NCBI GenBank assembly: GCA_032100225.1
Contig: DAMDJY010000002.1
Location: 1-58,494, forward strand
Direction: 5' to 3'
Origin: Mobilicoccus sp032100225
GTDB lineage: Bacteria > Actinomycetota > Actinomycetes > Actinomycetales > Dermatophilaceae
DNA: 58,494 bases
Positions 1 to 8,928 of the stretch are shown here, piece after piece. Below the pieces are notes generated by a model that did no database searches, was not told the DNA's origin, and worked only from the letters and a program-made list of their open reading frames with translations. Numbering within the stretch: position 1 is the first letter of the stretch; each line of letters opens with the position of its first letter. The position numbers and the translations under genes are program-made.

Positions 1-1701
1 CCTCGTCGGGCGTGGCCCGCATGAGGATCGACGTGATCATCGAGTTGACGAAGCTGGACTTACCCGAGCCGGTGGCACCCGCCACGAGCAGGTGCGGCAT
101 CTTCGCGAGGTTGGCGATGACGTACCCGCCCTCGACGTCCTTGCCGACACCCATGACCATCGGGTGCGGGTTGTGCCGCGCGACCTCGCTGCGCAGCACG
201 TCACCCAGGCTGACCGTCTCGCGGTCGGCATTGGGGATCTCGATACCGATGGCGGACTTGCCCGGAATCGGCGACAGGATGCGCACGTCGGCGCTGGCCA
301 CCGCGTACGCGATGTTCTTGGACAGCGCCGTGACCCGCTCGACCTTGATGCCCGGGCCGAGTTCGACCTCGTAGCGCGTGACCGTGGGCCCGCGGGAGAA
401 GCCCGTGACCTGCGCGTCGATCCCGAACTGGTCGAGCACCCCGGTGAGGGACTCCACGACCTTGTCGTTGACGGCACTCCGCGCCTTCGACGGGGTGCCC
501 GGCTCGAGCATCGCGTCGTCGGGAAGCTTGTAGGAGACGTCGCCCGTGAGGACGAGTTGCTCGACGCGCTGAGGTAGCGGCTCGGTGGGCGGCGCCTGGA
601 GCACCGGCTTCTCGACCGGGGCTGCCTTGACCTGGACCGGCGCGGCAGCAGGTGCAGCGGCAGCAGCAGCAGCAGCAGTGGCGCCCGTAGAAGGCGAGCT
701 GGTTGCCGCGGTGGCTCCGCGAGACGACTTCGCCGCCCGGGCTTCCCGTGTCGACTCGGCAGTCGGCTCGGCGCCGTCGGTCGAGTCCTGCATCGCACGG
801 TCCGCGCTGGTGGGCCGAGCCTTGCGGACCACACGACCCGGGCGCGGGCCGTGGACCTGAGCCGCCTGCTCGAACGCCTCGTCGTCGGCATATCCGTCGT
901 CGAACTTGGTGCGCGAGCGAGAGTGGCGGCGTCCCTCGACCGGGCCTCGGACAGACGTGCCGGGATGCGGTGCACGGGCGTCGCGGTGACGACCAGCAGA
1001 CCGAAGAAACCCAGCAGCAACAGGATGGCGACCGCGCCCCACACCGTGAGACCGGCCTCCAACGGACCGCCTGCGAGATACCCGATCATGCCGCCCGCCG
1101 TGCGCAACCGCGGGAACCCGTCACCCGGAGAGGGCGACCCCGTCGACAGATGCGTCAGACCACAGGCCGCGAACAACAACGCCGTCATGCCGATCGCGAT
1201 GCGATTCACACCCTGGTCGTCATCCGGCTCACGCAGGATCAACAGACCGATGAGCAGCAACACCAACGGCATCGCCAAGGCCACCAGACCCACCGTGCCC
1301 GCCGCGACCGCATGGATCGCCTCGCCCACGATGCCCGGCAGACCCCACCACTCACGCGCCGCGATGACGATCGCCAACGCGATGAACAGCAGACCCACAC
1401 CGTCACGCCCCACTCGACGCACCGCTCCCCCCGTCACATGAGCCACACCCATCCACGTACTCCGCACCGCACGAACCGGCCAACTCGGACCCGACCTGCC
1501 ACTGGGCCGCGACGACGCCGCCGCACGCCCCTGAGCCGGACGAGACCCACCACGCTGACCCGAACGAGCATCACCCGCCCGCGCCGCCGCAGACCTCGAC
1601 GACGCAGAACGCGACGACGACGCCCGCGTGGCCGTGGCACGCGTCGCCCCACCCCCCGAACCATTCGGGCGGCGAGCAGAAGAAGAGTTACGAGAGGCCA
1701 C
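1..1701 (-). CDS. ftsK: DNA translocase FtsK/SpoIIIE (partial, apparent frameshift)
   Basis: Chromosome-segregation ATPase that pumps DNA through the division septum. The 5' part (1701 down to about 945) encodes a basic, Ser/Arg/Ala-rich N-terminus and about four membrane helices (for example around VGLLFIALAIVIAA and AVAILLLLGFFGLLVVT). From about 945 down to 1 the family sequence continues in a different frame: an Ala/Pro-rich linker, then the alpha/beta motor start with GPTVTRYEVELGPGIKVERV and the Walker A GATGSGKS near position 60. The switch needs one missing base (or two extra) near 940-948. The original frame stays open to position 37 but reads Arg-rich nonsense. The 3' end lies outside the window. 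A sequencing error is more likely than a real lesion, because FtsK is normally indispensable. It lies downstream of rnj on the same strand, as in many actinobacteria. Confidence 0.88.
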
Positions 1702-1865
1702 GGTCGCACACTAGGCGAGAACCCCTTGGAGGAAGAATCTCGGGACCCCCGACACGCCGCCGCACACCACCGCCAGGGCCGTGAGCTACGCCTCGTCCCT
1801 GTGGTCGGCCTTTCTCGGCGCTCCGGGCCTCACTCGCTTCGCTCGCTCGTGTCCTCGCGCGCTCG

Positions 1866-3551
1866 TCAGGCCTCGATCACAACAGGAATGATCATCGGCC
1901 GACGCCTCAACTTGCCACCGACATAGCTGCCCACCGTGCGGCGCACGATCTGCTGCAACTGATGAGTGTCGGTGACACCCTTACCCGTCGACTGCTCCAA
2001 CGCATCCTTGATCTGCGGAGCCAGGCTGTCGAACACGGCCTCGTCCTCCGCGAAACCACGCGCCAGAATCTCCGGGCCCGTGGTCACCCGTCCATTCGTC
2101 ATGTCGACGGCGACAACAACCGTAATGAACCCCTCGTCGCGCAGAATGCGGCGATCCTTGAGCAGCGCCTCAGTGGTGCCACCCACCGACGAGCCGTCCA
2201 CGTACACGTAGCCGCAATCCACCGCACCCGCGATGCGGGCGATGCCATCGACCAGGTCGACCACCACGCCGTCCTCCGCGAGGATGACGCGCGACGCCGG
2301 AACTCCGGTCTGCTGAGCCAGGCGGCCGTTGGCCACCAGGTGACGCCACTCGCCGTGCACCGGCATGACGTTGGTCGGACGAACAATGTTGTAGCAGTAG
2401 AGAAGCTCGCCGGCGCTGGCGTGACCCGAGACATGGACCTTGGCGTTGCCCTTGTGCACCACATCGGCACCCAGGCGCATCAGCCCGTTGATGACGCGGT
2501 ACACGGCGTTCTCGTTGCCGGGAATGAGCGAGCTGGCGAGCAGGACGGTGTCGCCCTCGCCCACGTCGATCTTGTGATCGCGGTTGGCCATGCGCGCCAG
2601 GGCAGCCATCGGTTCGCCCTGAGAGCCGGTGCAGATGAGCACCTGCCGGTCCTCGGGGTAGTCGTCCAGCTTCTTGATGTCGACCATGACGCCCGGCGGC
2701 ACGTGCAGGTAGCCGAGCTCCTCGGCGATGCCCATGTTGCGCACCATCGAGCGGCCCACGACAGCGACCTTGCGGCCGTACTCCGCCGCTGCGTCGAGCA
2801 CCTGCTGAACGCGGTGCACATGCGAGGAGAAGCAGGCCACGATGATGCGGCGCTGCGCCTTGGCGAAGACCCGCTCGATGGCCGGAAAGATGTCCTTCTC
2901 AGGAGTGGTGAACCCGGGGACCTCGGCATTGGTGGAGTCGGTGAGGAACAGGTCGACGCCCTCTTCACCCAGACGCGCGAAGGCGCGAAGGTCGGTCAGG
3001 CGCCGGTCGAGCGGAAGCTGATCCATCTTGAAGTCGCCGGTGTGCAGCAGCAGGCCACCGGAGGTGCGCACCGCCACGGCCAGGGCGTCGGGGATGGAGT
3101 GGTTGACGGCGATGAACTCGCAGTTGAAGACGCCGAGCTGCTCGTGCTGCCCTTCGACGACCGTCATCGTGTACGGCTTGATGCGGTGCTCCTTGAGCTT
3201 GGCCTCGACCAGCGCCAGCGTCAGGGTGGAGCCCAGCAGCGGGATGTCGGACTTGAGGCGAAGCAGGTACGGCACCGCGCCGATGTGGTCCTCGTGCCCG
3301 TGGGTGAGAACGATCGCCTCGATATCGTCCAGCCGATCTTCGATGTACGAGAAGTCGGGGAGGATCAGGTCGACCCCGGGCTGGTGATCCTCAGGGAACA
3401 GCACCCCGCAGTCGATGACGAGCAGGCGGCCTTCGTGCTCGATGACCGTCATGTTGCGGCCGACCTCACCGAGGCCTCCCAGCGCGACCACGCGCACGGC
3501 CCCCGGGGCCAGCGGCCCGGGCTCGGACAGTTCGAGGTGCTGATTGCTCAC
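1866..3551 (-). CDS. rnj: Ribonuclease J
   Basis: Metallo-beta-lactamase/beta-CASP ribonuclease with 5'-to-3' exo- and endonuclease activity, acting in mRNA decay and rRNA/5' end maturation in the cytoplasm. The 561-residue product is full length for the family. The zinc-binding motif HGHEDHIGA is at residues 84-92, NHSIPDA follows near residue 155, the HTGDFKMD segment is intact, and the beta-CASP region contains CTGSQGEPMAAL and the VHVSGHAS histidine motif. The C-terminal domain ends with RRRPMIIPVVIEA. Its start overlaps the dapA stop by four bases (ATGA), so the two are translationally coupled, and ftsK follows about 160 bp downstream. This dapA-rnj-ftsK order is standard in actinobacteria. 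Confidence 0.97.
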   Translation of the reverse strand: MSNQHLELSEPGPLAPGAVRVVALGGLGEVGRNMTVIEHEGRLLVIDCGVLFPEDHQPGVDLILPDFSYIEDRLDDIEAIVLTHGHEDHIGAVPYLLRLKSDIPLLGSTLTLALVEAKLKEHRIKPYTMTVVEGQHEQLGVFNCEFIAVNHSIPDALAVAVRTSGGLLLHTGDFKMDQLPLDRRLTDLRAFARLGEEGVDLFLTDSTNAEVPGFTTPEKDIFPAIERVFAKAQRRIIVACFSSHVHRVQQVLDAAAEYGRKVAVVGRSMVRNMGIAEELGYLHVPPGVMVDIKKLDDYPEDRQVLICTGSQGEPMAALARMANRDHKIDVGEGDTVLLASSLIPGNENAVYRVINGLMRLGADVVHKGNAKVHVSGHASAGELLYCYNIVRPTNVMPVHGEWRHLVANGRLAQQTGVPASRVILAEDGVVVDLVDGIARIAGAVDCGYVYVDGSSVGGTTEALLKDRRILRDEGFITVVVAVDMTNGRVTTGPEILARGFAEDEAVFDSLAPQIKDALEQSTGKGVTDTHQLQQIVRRTVGSYVGGKLRRRPMIIPVVIEA

Positions 3552-4435
3552 AGAAGTCCAGACTCCTTCAGACCGGCGCGCAGTCGCGCCAGTTCGTCGT
3601 CGGTGAGGGAGACCAACGGCGAGCGGACCGTGGCATACGCCAACACTCCCTGCTCGACGAGGCCGGCCTTGGCGGCCATCGCTCCCTGGGTGATACCCAT
3701 GACCGCGTCGACGGCAGGCACGAGTCGCTGATGCAACGAACGCGCCGTGCTCAGGTCACCTGCCTCCATCGCGGTCACGAGCTGGGCGAACTCGGCGGGG
3801 GCCACGTGCGTGGTCACGCCGACGACGCCGGCGGCTCCTTGAGCCATGTGCAGAATGGTTTCGCCGTCGTTGCCGGAGTACCAGGTCAGGTCGGTGGCGC
3901 GCATGACCTGAGTGGCAGCCCAGAAGTCGGACTTGGCGTCCTTGACCGCTCGGATCTGCGGGTGCTCCGCGAGCGCGATCAGGGTGTCGACCGCGATGGG
4001 AACGCCGGACCGGCCAGGGATGTCGTAGAGCATCACCGGCACGTCCGTGGCATCGGCGACCGTGCGGAAGTGCGCGAGCAGCCCGGACTGCGGCGGCTTG
4101 TTGTAGTACGGGGTGACGACGAGGAGCCCATGGGCGCCCCGCTCGGCAGCCTGTCGGGCGAGAGCCACCGTGTGGGCCGTGTCATTGGTGCCGACGCCCG
4201 CGACGATGCGCGCCCGATCCCCGACGGCGTCGAGAACGGCCCCGAGCAGGGCCAGCTTTTCGTCGTCCGTCGTGGTGGCGGACTCGCCAGTGGTGCCGTT
4301 GACGATCAGGCCGTCGTTGCCCATGTCCACGAGGTGGGTGGCCACACGGGCAGTGGCCTCGAGATCGAGGGATCCGTCCGTGCGCATGGGAGAGACCATG
4401 GCGGTGAGGACGCGACCGAAGAGCGGTGTCGACAT
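3548..4435 (-). CDS. dapA: 4-hydroxy-tetrahydrodipicolinate synthase
   Basis: Condenses pyruvate with aspartate semialdehyde, the first committed step of diaminopimelate and lysine synthesis. The 295-residue class I aldolase TIM barrel has NGTTGESAT (pyruvate binding), VTPYYNKPPQ with the catalytic Tyr, YDIPGRSG, and the Schiff-base lysine in AVKDAK. The frame is open a further 15 codons upstream, but the ATG at 4435 (MSTPLFGR) fits the family start. It also sits seven bases after a TACCGT hexamer, which suggests a leaderless mRNA. The last four bases overlap rnj. dapB lies separately at 18.2 kb. Confidence 0.95.
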   Translation of the reverse strand: MSTPLFGRVLTAMVSPMRTDGSLDLEATARVATHLVDMGNDGLIVNGTTGESATTTDDEKLALLGAVLDAVGDRARIVAGVGTNDTAHTVALARQAAERGAHGLLVVTPYYNKPPQSGLLAHFRTVADATDVPVMLYDIPGRSGVPIAVDTLIALAEHPQIRAVKDAKSDFWAATQVMRATDLTWYSGNDGETILHMAQGAAGVVGVTTHVAPAEFAQLVTAMEAGDLSTARSLHQRLVPAVDAVMGITQGAMAAKAGLVEQGVLAYATVRSPLVSLTDDELARLRAGLKESGLL

Positions 4436-4442
4436 GGCACAC

Positions 4443-4448
4443 ACGGTA
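4443..4448 (-). promoter_or_regulatory. Probable -10 hexamer (TACCGT) for leaderless dapA
   Basis: On the minus strand TACCGT is followed by seven bases and then the dapA ATG at 4435, so transcription would start at or next to the start codon. No Shine-Dalgarno sequence is visible at normal spacing. The hexamer fits the actinobacterial TAnnnT pattern. No convincing -35 was found. The divergent thyA has the same spacing. Confidence 0.45.
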
Positions 4449-4610
4449 GCGCCCCCTACCGACAGCGGTTGCGCGGACAAGGCGGACCCGACGCGATTCG
4501 CCTGCAGGACAGCGCTTCACCGGTCATGACTCACACACTGTGTGGCCGATGAAGACACGATGAGCCGGGGGGCGGCAGATGCGCGAGAGGAGTCGGCCCC
4601 GGACATAGTG

Positions 4611-4654
4611 GAACGCGGCGCTACCCGCTCGGGGGTTCGGGTAGCGCCGCGTTC
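4611..4654. repeat. 17-bp perfect inverted repeat (hairpin) between dapA and thyA
   Basis: GAACGCGGCGCTACCCG at 4611-4627 is repeated exactly as its reverse complement at 4638-4654, with a 10-base loop. It resembles an intrinsic terminator but lies between two divergent genes, so it cannot end either of them. A second small palindrome, CACACA-C-TGTGTG, is at 4532-4544. No coding sequence was recognised between 4436 and 4805. Confidence 0.8.
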
Positions 4655-4792
4655 ACCCAGGACATCGCGCAGCAGTGCCCCGCGTTACGCCCAGACCCGA
4701 GTCGCTCGATGTGACGCCAGTCACTCTTCTGTCGAAAGTTGTTGGCGTGCAACGAAATCCGCCTCGCAGGAAGGACTGTCGGGCGGGGCCGA

Positions 4793-4798
4793 TACGGT
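4793..4798 (+). promoter_or_regulatory. Probable -10 hexamer (TACGGT) for leaderless thyA
   Basis: TACGGT ends seven bases before the thyA ATG at 4806, the same geometry as at dapA on the other strand. A GGAAGGA stretch lies about 30 bases upstream, too far to act as the ribosome site, so leaderless translation is the simplest reading. No clear -35 is seen. Confidence 0.45.
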
Positions 4799-4805
4799 GT
4801 GGCCC

Positions 4806-5600
4806 ATGCAGCAATACTTGGATCTTCTGACGCGGATCATCGACGACGGGGTCGAGCGGGGCGACCGCACAGGCACCGGCACACGATCGGTGTTCGGCCA
4901 CCAGATGCGCTTCAATCTGCGCGAGGGTTTTCCGGTCGTCACCACCAAGAAGGTGCATCTGCGCTCGGTGTTCGGGGAGCTGCTGTGGTTCTTGCGCGGC
5001 GACACCAACGTCGCGTGGCTGCACGAGAACCGCATCTCGATCTGGGACGAGTGGGCCGACGAGTCCGGAGACCTCGGGCCGGTCTACGGACACCAGTGGC
5101 GTAGTTGGCCCACTCCCGACGGCAGCACCGTCGATCAGATCGCTCAGGTCGTCGAGTCGATCCGCACCAAGCCCGAGAGCCGTCGTCACATCGTGTCGGC
5201 GTGGAACGTGGCCGACGTCGACGACATGGCACTCCCCCCGTGCCATGCACTCTTCCAGTTCTATGTGGCCGAGGGTCGCCTCTCCTGCCAGCTCTATCAG
5301 CGCAGCGCCGACACCTTCCTCGGGGTGCCGTTCAACATCGCCTCCTACGCGTTGCTGACGCACATGGTCGCGCAGGTCACCGACCTCGAGGTGGGCGACT
5401 TCGTCCACACCTTCGGCGATGCCCACCTCTACCTCAACCACCTCGACCAGGCCCGTGAGCAACTCGCGCGCACGCCTCGGCCGCTGCCCACGCTGCGACT
5501 CAACCCCGATGTTCGCGAGCTCGACGCGTTCACGCTGGACGACATCACCTTGGAGGGCTACGACCCCCACCCCGCCATCAAGGCGCCGATCGCGATATGA
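4806..5600 (+). CDS. thyA: Thymidylate synthase (folate-dependent)
   Basis: Methylates dUMP to dTMP with methylene-tetrahydrofolate. The 264 residues match the standard bacterial ThyA length exactly. Visible landmarks are GDRTGTGTRSVFG at the N-terminus, LLWFLRGDTN, the nucleophile in ALPPCHALFQFYV, QRSADTFLGVPFNIASYALL and the C-terminal KAPIAI needed for closure. The frame is open upstream to 4542, but that extension is unlike the family and would run through the hairpin, so the ATG at 4806 is chosen. The stop overlaps the folA start (ATGA), so ThyA and the enzyme that regenerates its folate cofactor are co-translated. No thyX is present in this window. Confidence 0.97.
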   Translation: MQQYLDLLTRIIDDGVERGDRTGTGTRSVFGHQMRFNLREGFPVVTTKKVHLRSVFGELLWFLRGDTNVAWLHENRISIWDEWADESGDLGPVYGHQWRSWPTPDGSTVDQIAQVVESIRTKPESRRHIVSAWNVADVDDMALPPCHALFQFYVAEGRLSCQLYQRSADTFLGVPFNIASYALLTHMVAQVTDLEVGDFVHTFGDAHLYLNHLDQAREQLARTPRPLPTLRLNPDVRELDAFTLDDITLEGYDPHPAIKAPIAI

Positions 5601-6112
5601 ACACCCAACCTCCACCACAGAACAGGCCAGAGCTCGTCCTTGTCGCGTTGGTGGCAGCCAACGGGGTCATCGGCGACGGTCGGGACCAGCCATTCCGCTT
5701 TCGCGAGGACTTTGCCCGCTTCAAGGCATTGACCATGGGACACCCGTTGCTCATGGGGCGCCGCACGCACGAGGCAATCGGCCGCGCACTCCCCGGCCGG
5801 GAGACGATCGTGTTGACCCGCGACCGGGCGTGGTCCGAGGACGGTGTCCACGTCGCCCACGACCTCGACGCTGCCATCTCGCTCGCAGCAGAGCTCCCGG
5901 GTGGGGATGAGGTCATGGTGCTCGGCGGTGGTCAGGTCTACGCCGCCACGATGCCCCTGGCTCACCGGCTCGAGCTCACCGAGGTCGATGCCCCGGCCGA
6001 GGGCGACGTCCGTTTTCCGGAGGTCGCCCTCGACTCCTGGCGCGAAGTCGCTCGTGACGACCGCGCCGGTTTCGCGTTCGTCACGTACGAACGGCTGCCG
6101 ACACCGTCTTGA
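5597..6112 (+). CDS. folA: Dihydrofolate reductase
   Basis: NADPH-dependent reduction of dihydrofolate to tetrahydrofolate, restoring the cofactor oxidised by ThyA; also the trimethoprim target. The 171-residue product has the N-terminal VALVAANGVIG, a substrate-site acidic residue in FREDFARFK, the NADPH motif MGRRTHEAIG, and VLGGGQVYAATMP near residue 110. The ATG overlaps the thyA stop by four bases. The 216-bp space to cstA contains G-rich GGGCTGGGCT repeats and a weak stem (6208-6214 with 6235-6241) that may end the transcript. Confidence 0.95.
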   Translation: MNTQPPPQNRPELVLVALVAANGVIGDGRDQPFRFREDFARFKALTMGHPLLMGRRTHEAIGRALPGRETIVLTRDRAWSEDGVHVAHDLDAAISLAAELPGGDEVMVLGGGQVYAATMPLAHRLELTEVDAPAEGDVRFPEVALDSWREVARDDRAGFAFVTYERLPTPS

Positions 6113-6328
6113 GCGCGTTCCCCCTCATGGCGCACGGCTCCGCACCTGACCGGTCGGTTGGGCTGGGCTCGGGCTGGGGCTGGGCTCACGATTCTGTCGA
6201 CCGCCTGACGAGGCATGGGGACCGCCCACGTCTCGCCTCGTGATTGATCGGGCGCGTTTGCTTCGGGTCACCCTCACAAAGACTTATGGTTCGGCCATCG
6301 TCCAGTCCCCCTCGCATCAGGAGCACCA

Positions 6329-8602
6329 ATGTCCACTGTGACCGGCGAAGCACGGAAGCTGCGCACCGACCCGGACCGGCCACCGGTCGCCGTGGTCGAA
6401 CCCCCCGGAATGACGGCGCGCGGCAAGATCGTCACGGCGATCATCGCCCTGATCGCCGTCATCGGATGGGTCATGCTCGCGACCTCGCGCGGTGAGCACG
6501 TCAACTCCATGTGGATCGTGCTGGCCGCCGTCGGCAGCTACCTCATCGCGCTGCGCTTCTACGCGAAGATGATCGAGGTCAAGATCAACCAGCCGGACGA
6601 CACCCGGATGACGCCTGCCGAGGAGCTCGACAACGGCAAGGACTTCATGCCGACGGACCGTCGCGTGCTGTTCGGCCACCACTTCGCGGCTATCTCCGGC
6701 GCCGGCCCCCTGGTGGGTCCTGTTCTTGCCACGCAGATGGGCTACCTGCCGGGCACGCTGTGGATCATCCTCGGCGTCATCTTCGCCGGGGCTGTTCAGG
6801 ACTTCATGGTGCTGCACATCTCGATCCGCCGCCGCGGCCGCACCCTCGGTCAGATGGCCCGCGACGAGCTCGGCCCCATCGGCGGCTGGGCGGCCATCCT
6901 CGGCGTCATCACGATCATGATCATCCTCATCGCCGTCCTCGGCGTCGTCATGATCGGTGCCCTCGCCGAGAGCGCCTGGGCCGTGTGGGCCGTCGCCATG
7001 ACCATCCCGATCGCCATCTTCATGGGCGTGTACCTGCGCTACCTGCGCCCGGGTCGCGTCTCCGAGGTCTCGGCCATCGGCGTCTTCCTCCTGCTGGCCG
7101 CCATCGTCACCGGCCGCTGGGTCTCCCAGAGCGACTGGGGCCACATCTTCATCCTCGACAAGCCGACGCTGGCCATCGCTCTCGCGATCTACGGCTTCTG
7201 CGCTGCGGTACTGCCCGTGTGGCTGCTCCTCGCCCCGCGTGACTACCTGTCGACGTTCATGAAGGTCGGCACCATCGCCATGCTCGCGGTCGCCATCATC
7301 ATCGTGCGCCCCGACCTGCAGGCTCCCGCCGTGAGCCGGTTCGCCCTCGACGGCACCGGCCCGGCCTTCGCCGGCAGCCTCTTCCCGTTCCTCTTCATCA
7401 CCATCGCCTGCGGTGCGATCTCCGGCTTCCACGCCCTGATCGCCTCGGGGACGACGCCCAAGCTCATCGAGAAGGAGAGCCAAGCCCGGATGATCGGGTA
7501 CGGCGGCATGCTCACCGAGAGCTTCATCGCGATCATGGCGCTCGTTGCTGCGTCGGTCATCGACCAGCACATCTACTTCGCGATGAACGCCCCGCTCGGC
7601 CTCACCGGCGGCACCCCCGAGGCCGCCGCCGCCTACACCAACGGGTTGGCCCTCGTGAACGGTGCGGGCAACCCGCTGCCTCCGATCGACCCCAGCGTGT
7701 ACGCCCAGGCAGCCAAGGACGTCGGCGAGGCCTCGATCATCTCCCGCACCGGTGGCGCGCCGACGCTCGCCTTCGGCATGTCCGAGGTCATCCACCAGGT
7801 GCCCCTGCTCAACCTCCTCGGTGACAAGGCCTTCTGGTACCACTTCGCGATCCTCTTCGAGGCCCTGTTCATCCTCACGACGATCGACGCCGGTACCCGC
7901 GTGGCGCGCTTCATGTTCTCCGACGCCATCGGCAACGTCCGCGGCCTGCACGCCTTCAAGGACCCGAGCTGGCGCGTGGGCGCGTGGGTCTCGACCTCGG
8001 TCATGGTGCTCGCCTGGGGCAGCATCCTCTACATGGGTGTCACCGACCCGCTGGGCGGCATCAACATGCTCTACCCGCTGTTCGGCATCGCGAACCAGCT
8101 GCTCTCGGTCATCGCCCTGTGCGTCGTCTTCGCCGTGACGATGAAGAAGCGCGGACCGAAGTGGGCCTGGGTGCCCGCAATTCCCTTGTTCTTCGTCTTC
8201 GTCGTGACGATGACGGCCTCCTGGTTCAAGATCTTCAGCCCCGACCCCAAGATCGGGTACTGGACGATCCACAACCTGGCCAAGCAGGCGCTCGCGAACG
8301 GGGCGACGTCGTTCCAGACGGCCAAGACGCCGGCCGCCATCGAGGCCGTCGTGCGCAACACGTTCGTGCAGGGCACCCTGTCGATCGTCTACGCAGTGCT
8401 CGTGCTCATCGTGTTCGTGGCCGCCATGATCGTGTCGTTCCGGGCCATGCGGGCCGGTCGCACCGAGGTGTCCGAGCACGACGCTCCTCCGAGCCAGATC
8501 TTTGCGCCGAGCAGCTTCCTCGCCTCCCCCACCGAGCGCGAGGTGCTCGCCGAGTGGAAGGACGCCGGGCTCGACCCGACTCCTGTGGGGCGGGCGCATT
8601 GA
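6329..8602 (+). CDS. cstA: CstA-family carbon starvation / pyruvate transporter
   Basis: Integral membrane permease of the CstA/BtsT family, which takes up pyruvate (some members peptides) when preferred carbon runs out. The 757 residues form about 16-18 hydrophobic helices. Family signatures include VLFGHHFAAISGAGPLVGP near residue 110, GAVQDFMVLHIS, FMSVxx-like short loops, SGFHALIASGTTPKLI and LFEALFILTTIDAGTRVARF. An AGGAG ribosome site lies just before the ATG, and a TATGGT -10 candidate is at 6285-6290. It is followed, within about ten bases, by its small YbdD-like partner, as in E. coli. Transport of pyruvate is inferred from the family; substrate is not visible in the sequence. Confidence 0.93.
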   Translation: MSTVTGEARKLRTDPDRPPVAVVEPPGMTARGKIVTAIIALIAVIGWVMLATSRGEHVNSMWIVLAAVGSYLIALRFYAKMIEVKINQPDDTRMTPAEELDNGKDFMPTDRRVLFGHHFAAISGAGPLVGPVLATQMGYLPGTLWIILGVIFAGAVQDFMVLHISIRRRGRTLGQMARDELGPIGGWAAILGVITIMIILIAVLGVVMIGALAESAWAVWAVAMTIPIAIFMGVYLRYLRPGRVSEVSAIGVFLLLAAIVTGRWVSQSDWGHIFILDKPTLAIALAIYGFCAAVLPVWLLLAPRDYLSTFMKVGTIAMLAVAIIIVRPDLQAPAVSRFALDGTGPAFAGSLFPFLFITIACGAISGFHALIASGTTPKLIEKESQARMIGYGGMLTESFIAIMALVAASVIDQHIYFAMNAPLGLTGGTPEAAAAYTNGLALVNGAGNPLPPIDPSVYAQAAKDVGEASIISRTGGAPTLAFGMSEVIHQVPLLNLLGDKAFWYHFAILFEALFILTTIDAGTRVARFMFSDAIGNVRGLHAFKDPSWRVGAWVSTSVMVLAWGSILYMGVTDPLGGINMLYPLFGIANQLLSVIALCVVFAVTMKKRGPKWAWVPAIPLFFVFVVTMTASWFKIFSPDPKIGYWTIHNLAKQALANGATSFQTAKTPAAIEAVVRNTFVQGTLSIVYAVLVLIVFVAAMIVSFRAMRAGRTEVSEHDAPPSQIFAPSSFLASPTEREVLAEWKDAGLDPTPVGRAH

Positions 8603-8610
8603 GCGAGGTC

Positions 8611-8802
8611 ATGACCTCGGCGCGCCGTGTGCTGGGCACGGTGCGCTGGTACGTGCGCGGAGTCACGGGTGCCGACAAGTACGACCGGTACGTCGAGCAT
8701 CTGCGCCGCACCCACCCCGACGCCGAGATCCCGAGCGTGAAGCAGTTCTGGCGGGACACCTACGCCGAGCTGGACGCCAACCCGTCCACTCGCTGCTGCT
8801 GA
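8611..8802 (+). CDS. YbdD/YjiX-family small protein paired with CstA
   Basis: A 63-residue protein with the family features RWYVRGVTGADKYDRYVEH, HPDAEIPS, a FWRD segment and the conserved C-terminal RCC. The E. coli homologues YbdD and YjiX lie directly downstream of cstA and btsT, and members are thought to be needed for transporter function. The ATG at 8611 is eight bases past the cstA stop; a TTG at 8599 overlapping that stop is the alternative start. Too short and out of frame with large ORFs to be prominent, but the RCC end and context make it secure. Confidence 0.88.
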   Translation: MTSARRVLGTVRWYVRGVTGADKYDRYVEHLRRTHPDAEIPSVKQFWRDTYAELDANPSTRCC

Positions 8803-8823
8803 ACGGCTCATCTCGACGCATCC

Positions 8824-8864
8824 GACCCGGGTCGGTCTGCCACACGTGCAGACCGGCCCGGGTC
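8824..8864 (+). terminator. Rho-independent-type hairpin after the cstA pair
   Basis: Arms 8824-8840 and 8848-8864 pair over 17 bases with a single G-T mismatch and a 7-base loop (GACCCGGGTCGGTCTGC against GCAGACCGGCCCGGGTC). It follows the YbdD-like gene by about 20 bases. There is no T-tract, as is common in actinobacteria. Confidence 0.75.
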
Positions 8865-8928
8865 TGTGCTGCCCACGTCTCCGCGCTCCCTGCTGCCGGT
8901 GTGTCACCGCTGACGCCGGACTGGGCCT

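Noticed and set aside
655..685. CAG/GCA trinucleotide run
   Set aside because: It encodes the Ala-rich FtsK linker and lies far from the frameshift, so it is not its cause; ordinary for such linkers.
4542..4805. 88-codon N-terminal extension of thyA
   Set aside because: Reads through the 17-bp hairpin and is unlike ThyA; the ATG at 4806 gives the exact family length.
6317..8599. 760-residue antisense frame opposite cstA
   Set aside because: His/Asp/Arg-rich low-complexity shadow of a membrane-protein gene; no start signal or motif.
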